DNA from: Thermoflexibacter ruber
GTDB taxonomy: Bacteria; Bacteroidota; Bacteroidia; Cytophagales; Thermoflexibacteraceae
Reading direction: 5' to 3'
Assembly (NCBI RefSeq): GCF_900113045.1
Contig: NZ_FONY01000018.1
Span: forward strand, 1-64,000
DNA: 64,000 nucleotides
Below the pieces are notes generated by a model that saw nothing but the letters and a program-made list of their open reading frames with translations, made no database searches and was not told where the DNA came from. Made by a program: the position numbers and the translations under genes. Positions 62,166 through 64,000 of this stretch are shown in pieces. The number at the start of each line of letters is the position of its first letter. The first letter of the stretch is position 1.

Positions 62166-63248
62166 TTAAAGCCTTACTACTTCCCCTGTCCTTACTGACT
62201 CATCGCAGGCAAAGGCAATTTTTAGGCTATTCACTGCATCTTCTAAGTGTTCGCTGAGGTCTAAGTTTTCTTTAATTGCTTTTAAAAAATACGCTTGTTC
62301 ACGATTACAGAGTTCTTGGTGGTCAGGTTCATCTTTCAAATCTATCCACTGGTCAGGTCTTATAAACTTATTTTGAGTATCTATGTCTGCGTAGTGTACT
62401 TTCAGAGATTCTGTTTTAGTGTGGGCATCTACGTTGTCAGACTTACCACTACCTCCAGCTTCTTTGGCTACAATCGACACACAGCCCCTTGGACCGATGA
62501 CATCTTTGACGAAAAAGGCGGTTTCGCTCATCATCGGTCCCCAACCTGCCTCATACCAGCCTACCGAGCTATCCTCAAAGCGAATTTGCAACTGCCCGTA
62601 ATTATAATTGCCTTCGGGAATATCCTCTGTTAGCCTTGCTCCTATGGCACTTACCTGCACAGGTTTAGAGCGGGTCATTTGGCACATCACATCTATATAA
62701 TGCACCCCGCAATCTACAATAGGGCTAAGGCTTTTCATCAAGTTTCTATGTACGTCCCACATCGTTCCTTGACTTTGTTGGTTTAGGTTCATTCTCATTA
62801 CCAAAGGTTTACCTAAGGTTTGAGCAATTTCTATGAATTTTGCCCAAGAAGGGTGATGCCGCAGAATGTACCCTACGACCACCTTTTTATTCGCCTTTTT
62901 TGCTGCTTCCACGACCCTTTCTGCTCCAGCTACTGTGTCTGCTAAGGGTTTTTCTATAAAAACATGACAGCCTGCTTCCAATGCCTTGATAGCAAAGTCT
63001 TCGTGGGTATCTGGGTAGGTAGAAATGCAGACAGCATCAGGTTTAGTAACGGCTAAAGCTTGGTAATAGTCTGAAAATAAATCATAACCACCCCCCAGCT
63101 TTTCATTAAGCACTTCTTTACTTTTTCCTGTCGAAACAATACCACAAATGTCAAAACCTTCTATATTTTTATAGGCAGTAGCATGAGATGCTCCCATGTT
63201 TCCACAACCGACTACTAACACACGAATAGAAGAAGTAAGATTTTTCAT
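62166..63248 (-). CDS. Gfo/Idh/MocA-family oxidoreductase
   Basis: A 360-residue NAD(P)-dependent sugar or cyclitol dehydrogenase. The N-terminal Rossmann fold carries VLVVGCGNMGASH (11-22), and the active-site lysine is in EKPLAD (K100). A conserved histidine follows in DCGVHYIDVM. The second domain (about 130-350) has the beta-sheet substrate side. Substrate unknown. It is divergent from the HD-domain gene. Confidence 0.9.
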   Translation of the reverse strand: MKNLTSSIRVLVVGCGNMGASHATAYKNIEGFDICGIVSTGKSKEVLNEKLGGGYDLFSDYYQALAVTKPDAVCISTYPDTHEDFAIKALEAGCHVFIEKPLADTVAGAERVVEAAKKANKKVVVGYILRHHPSWAKFIEIAQTLGKPLVMRMNLNQQSQGTMWDVHRNLMKSLSPIVDCGVHYIDVMCQMTRSKPVQVSAIGARLTEDIPEGNYNYGQLQIRFEDSSVGWYEAGWGPMMSETAFFVKDVIGPRGCVSIVAKEAGGSGKSDNVDAHTKTESLKVHYADIDTQNKFIRPDQWIDLKDEPDHQELCNREQAYFLKAIKENLDLSEHLEDAVNSLKIAFACDESVRTGEVVRL

Positions 63249-63284
63249 GTTTTCTAAGAAATTAATTTATAAATTTAGCCAATT

Positions 63285-63292
63285 TAACTTTG
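63285..63292 (+). promoter_or_regulatory. Possible -7 element of the HD-domain gene
   Basis: TAACTTTG matches TAnnTTTG, 75 bases before the ATG, in the divergent intergenic region. No -33 TTG at good distance. Confidence 0.3.
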
Positions 63293-63367
63293 CTTGAGAA
63301 GCCAATTTTACATGCAGGCTTTCAATTTGAGCAAAAATAGAAAAATAAACTATGTTGAAATATCAAA

Positions 63368-63991
63368 ATGCAGATTATTAATTTCATTTGGCAGGAAATC
63401 TCTAATAAATATGCCCTTTCACAAAGCGAAAGTAAGCAGATATTAAGTCAAATTCAAACGGCTTATAGCCAAAAACAGCGGCATTACCACAATTTGCATC
63501 ACATTGCTGACTTGCTTTCTCAGGCAAAAACACATCAAGAACATTTGCAAGATGCGGAGAGTGTTTACTTGGCTATTTTTTTTCATGACATCGTCTATCA
63601 TGCTTCTAAAAGTAACAATGAGGAAAAAAGTGCTTTGCTTGCTGAGAAAATATTGAAAGAAATGAAAGTAGAGCAAAGTAAAATAGAGAAAGTAAGTAGC
63701 TATATTTTAGCTACAAAAAAACACTTACCAGCACCAGAAGCTGGTGATTTACAGTTCTTTTTAGACGCTGACCTCTCTATCTTAGCCAGTGAATCAGCCC
63801 GCTATGAGCAGTACACTGCCCAAATTCGCCAAGAATACAGTATCTATCCTGATTTTCTATACAAAGCAGGACGGAAAAAAGCCTTACAATCTTTCTTGGA
63901 AAGAGAGAAAATTTTTTACTTTTATGGTCAAGATTATGAGCAGAAAGCAAGGAAAAATATTGAAAATGAGATATATACGCTTAGCAGATAA
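63368..63991 (+). CDS. HD-domain predicted metal-dependent phosphohydrolase
   Basis: A 207-residue cytoplasmic protein. The metal-binding residues of the HD fold are visible: the H/N cluster in RHYHNLHHI (38-46), H73-D74 in FFHDIVYH, and D133/D135 in FLDADLSIL. This spacing matches a group of HD phosphohydrolases of unknown substrate. The reading frame is complete, ending 9 bases before the window edge. Confidence 0.85.
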   Translation: MQIINFIWQEISNKYALSQSESKQILSQIQTAYSQKQRHYHNLHHIADLLSQAKTHQEHLQDAESVYLAIFFHDIVYHASKSNNEEKSALLAEKILKEMKVEQSKIEKVSSYILATKKHLPAPEAGDLQFFLDADLSILASESARYEQYTAQIRQEYSIYPDFLYKAGRKKALQSFLEREKIFYFYGQDYEQKARKNIENEIYTLSR

Positions 63992-64000
63992 TAATGACTT

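Overview
The window is a 64-kb, AT-rich chromosomal segment from a member of the Bacteroidota, most likely a Cytophagales-type organism (inference). The evidence is the protein set and the promoters. One very large secreted protein ends in a type IX secretion (T9SS) sorting domain. There is an OmpA/PD40 outer-membrane protein, a paired ExbD operon, and SpoIIE-type phosphatases fused to TPR, GAF-like and 7TM-DISM sensors. Several genes are preceded by the Bacteroidota -7 element TAnnTTTG, in two cases with a well-spaced -33 TTG/TTTG. No CRISPR array, prophage, plasmid backbone or rRNA operon is visible. The only clear mobile DNA is the 3' end of an IS982-type element at the left edge.

Layout. 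1-8 kb: IS982 remnant abutting an amino-acid permease; miaB; a frameshifted metallophosphoesterase with repeat-rich flanks; an OmpA-like PD40 protein; an M23 peptidase. 8-16 kb: ferredoxin, TPR histidine kinase, an uncharacterised protein, an orphan metal-type ABC ATPase, a SpoU methyltransferase, a TSUP permease and two small lipoproteins. 15.6-25 kb: PpiD/SurA-like foldase, porin plus ammonium transporter, thrC, a PfkB kinase, small membrane proteins and an HMA-domain lipoprotein. 25-29 kb: purQ, tRNA-Ser, and an ExbB / small membrane protein / ExbD / ExbD operon. 28.6-34.6 kb: glycosyltransferase, OppC-type permease, GAF-PP2C phosphatase, mtaB, HAD phosphatase. 34.6-42 kb: a 1399-residue double DUF445 protein, MFS transporter, surE, scpA. 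42-46 kb: two polytopic membrane proteins and a GT2 glycosyltransferase, probably envelope glycosylation. 46-51 kb: secreted CxxC protein, type 2 IPP isomerase, a coupled pair of sensor proteins that lack an ATPase domain, an unknown protein coupled to folA. 51-57 kb: TPR-SpoIIE phosphatase, FkbM methyltransferase, tadA, 7TM-DISM-SpoIIE phosphatase, tRNA-Arg, lipocalin-like lipoprotein. 57-64 kb: the large T9SS protein, a Gfo/Idh/MocA oxidoreductase and an HD-domain protein.

Most of the window is housekeeping. The signals most worth following are: the T9SS protein, whose N-terminal region looks like a matrixin-type metalloprotease with its zinc site destroyed; the overlapping pair of headless kinase-like membrane proteins, one keeping and one lacking the phospho-acceptor histidine; the fused double DUF445 protein; the homopolymer frameshift in the phosphoesterase; and a series of long, nearly perfect intergenic inverted repeats that mostly lack U-tracts and so are not simple terminators.
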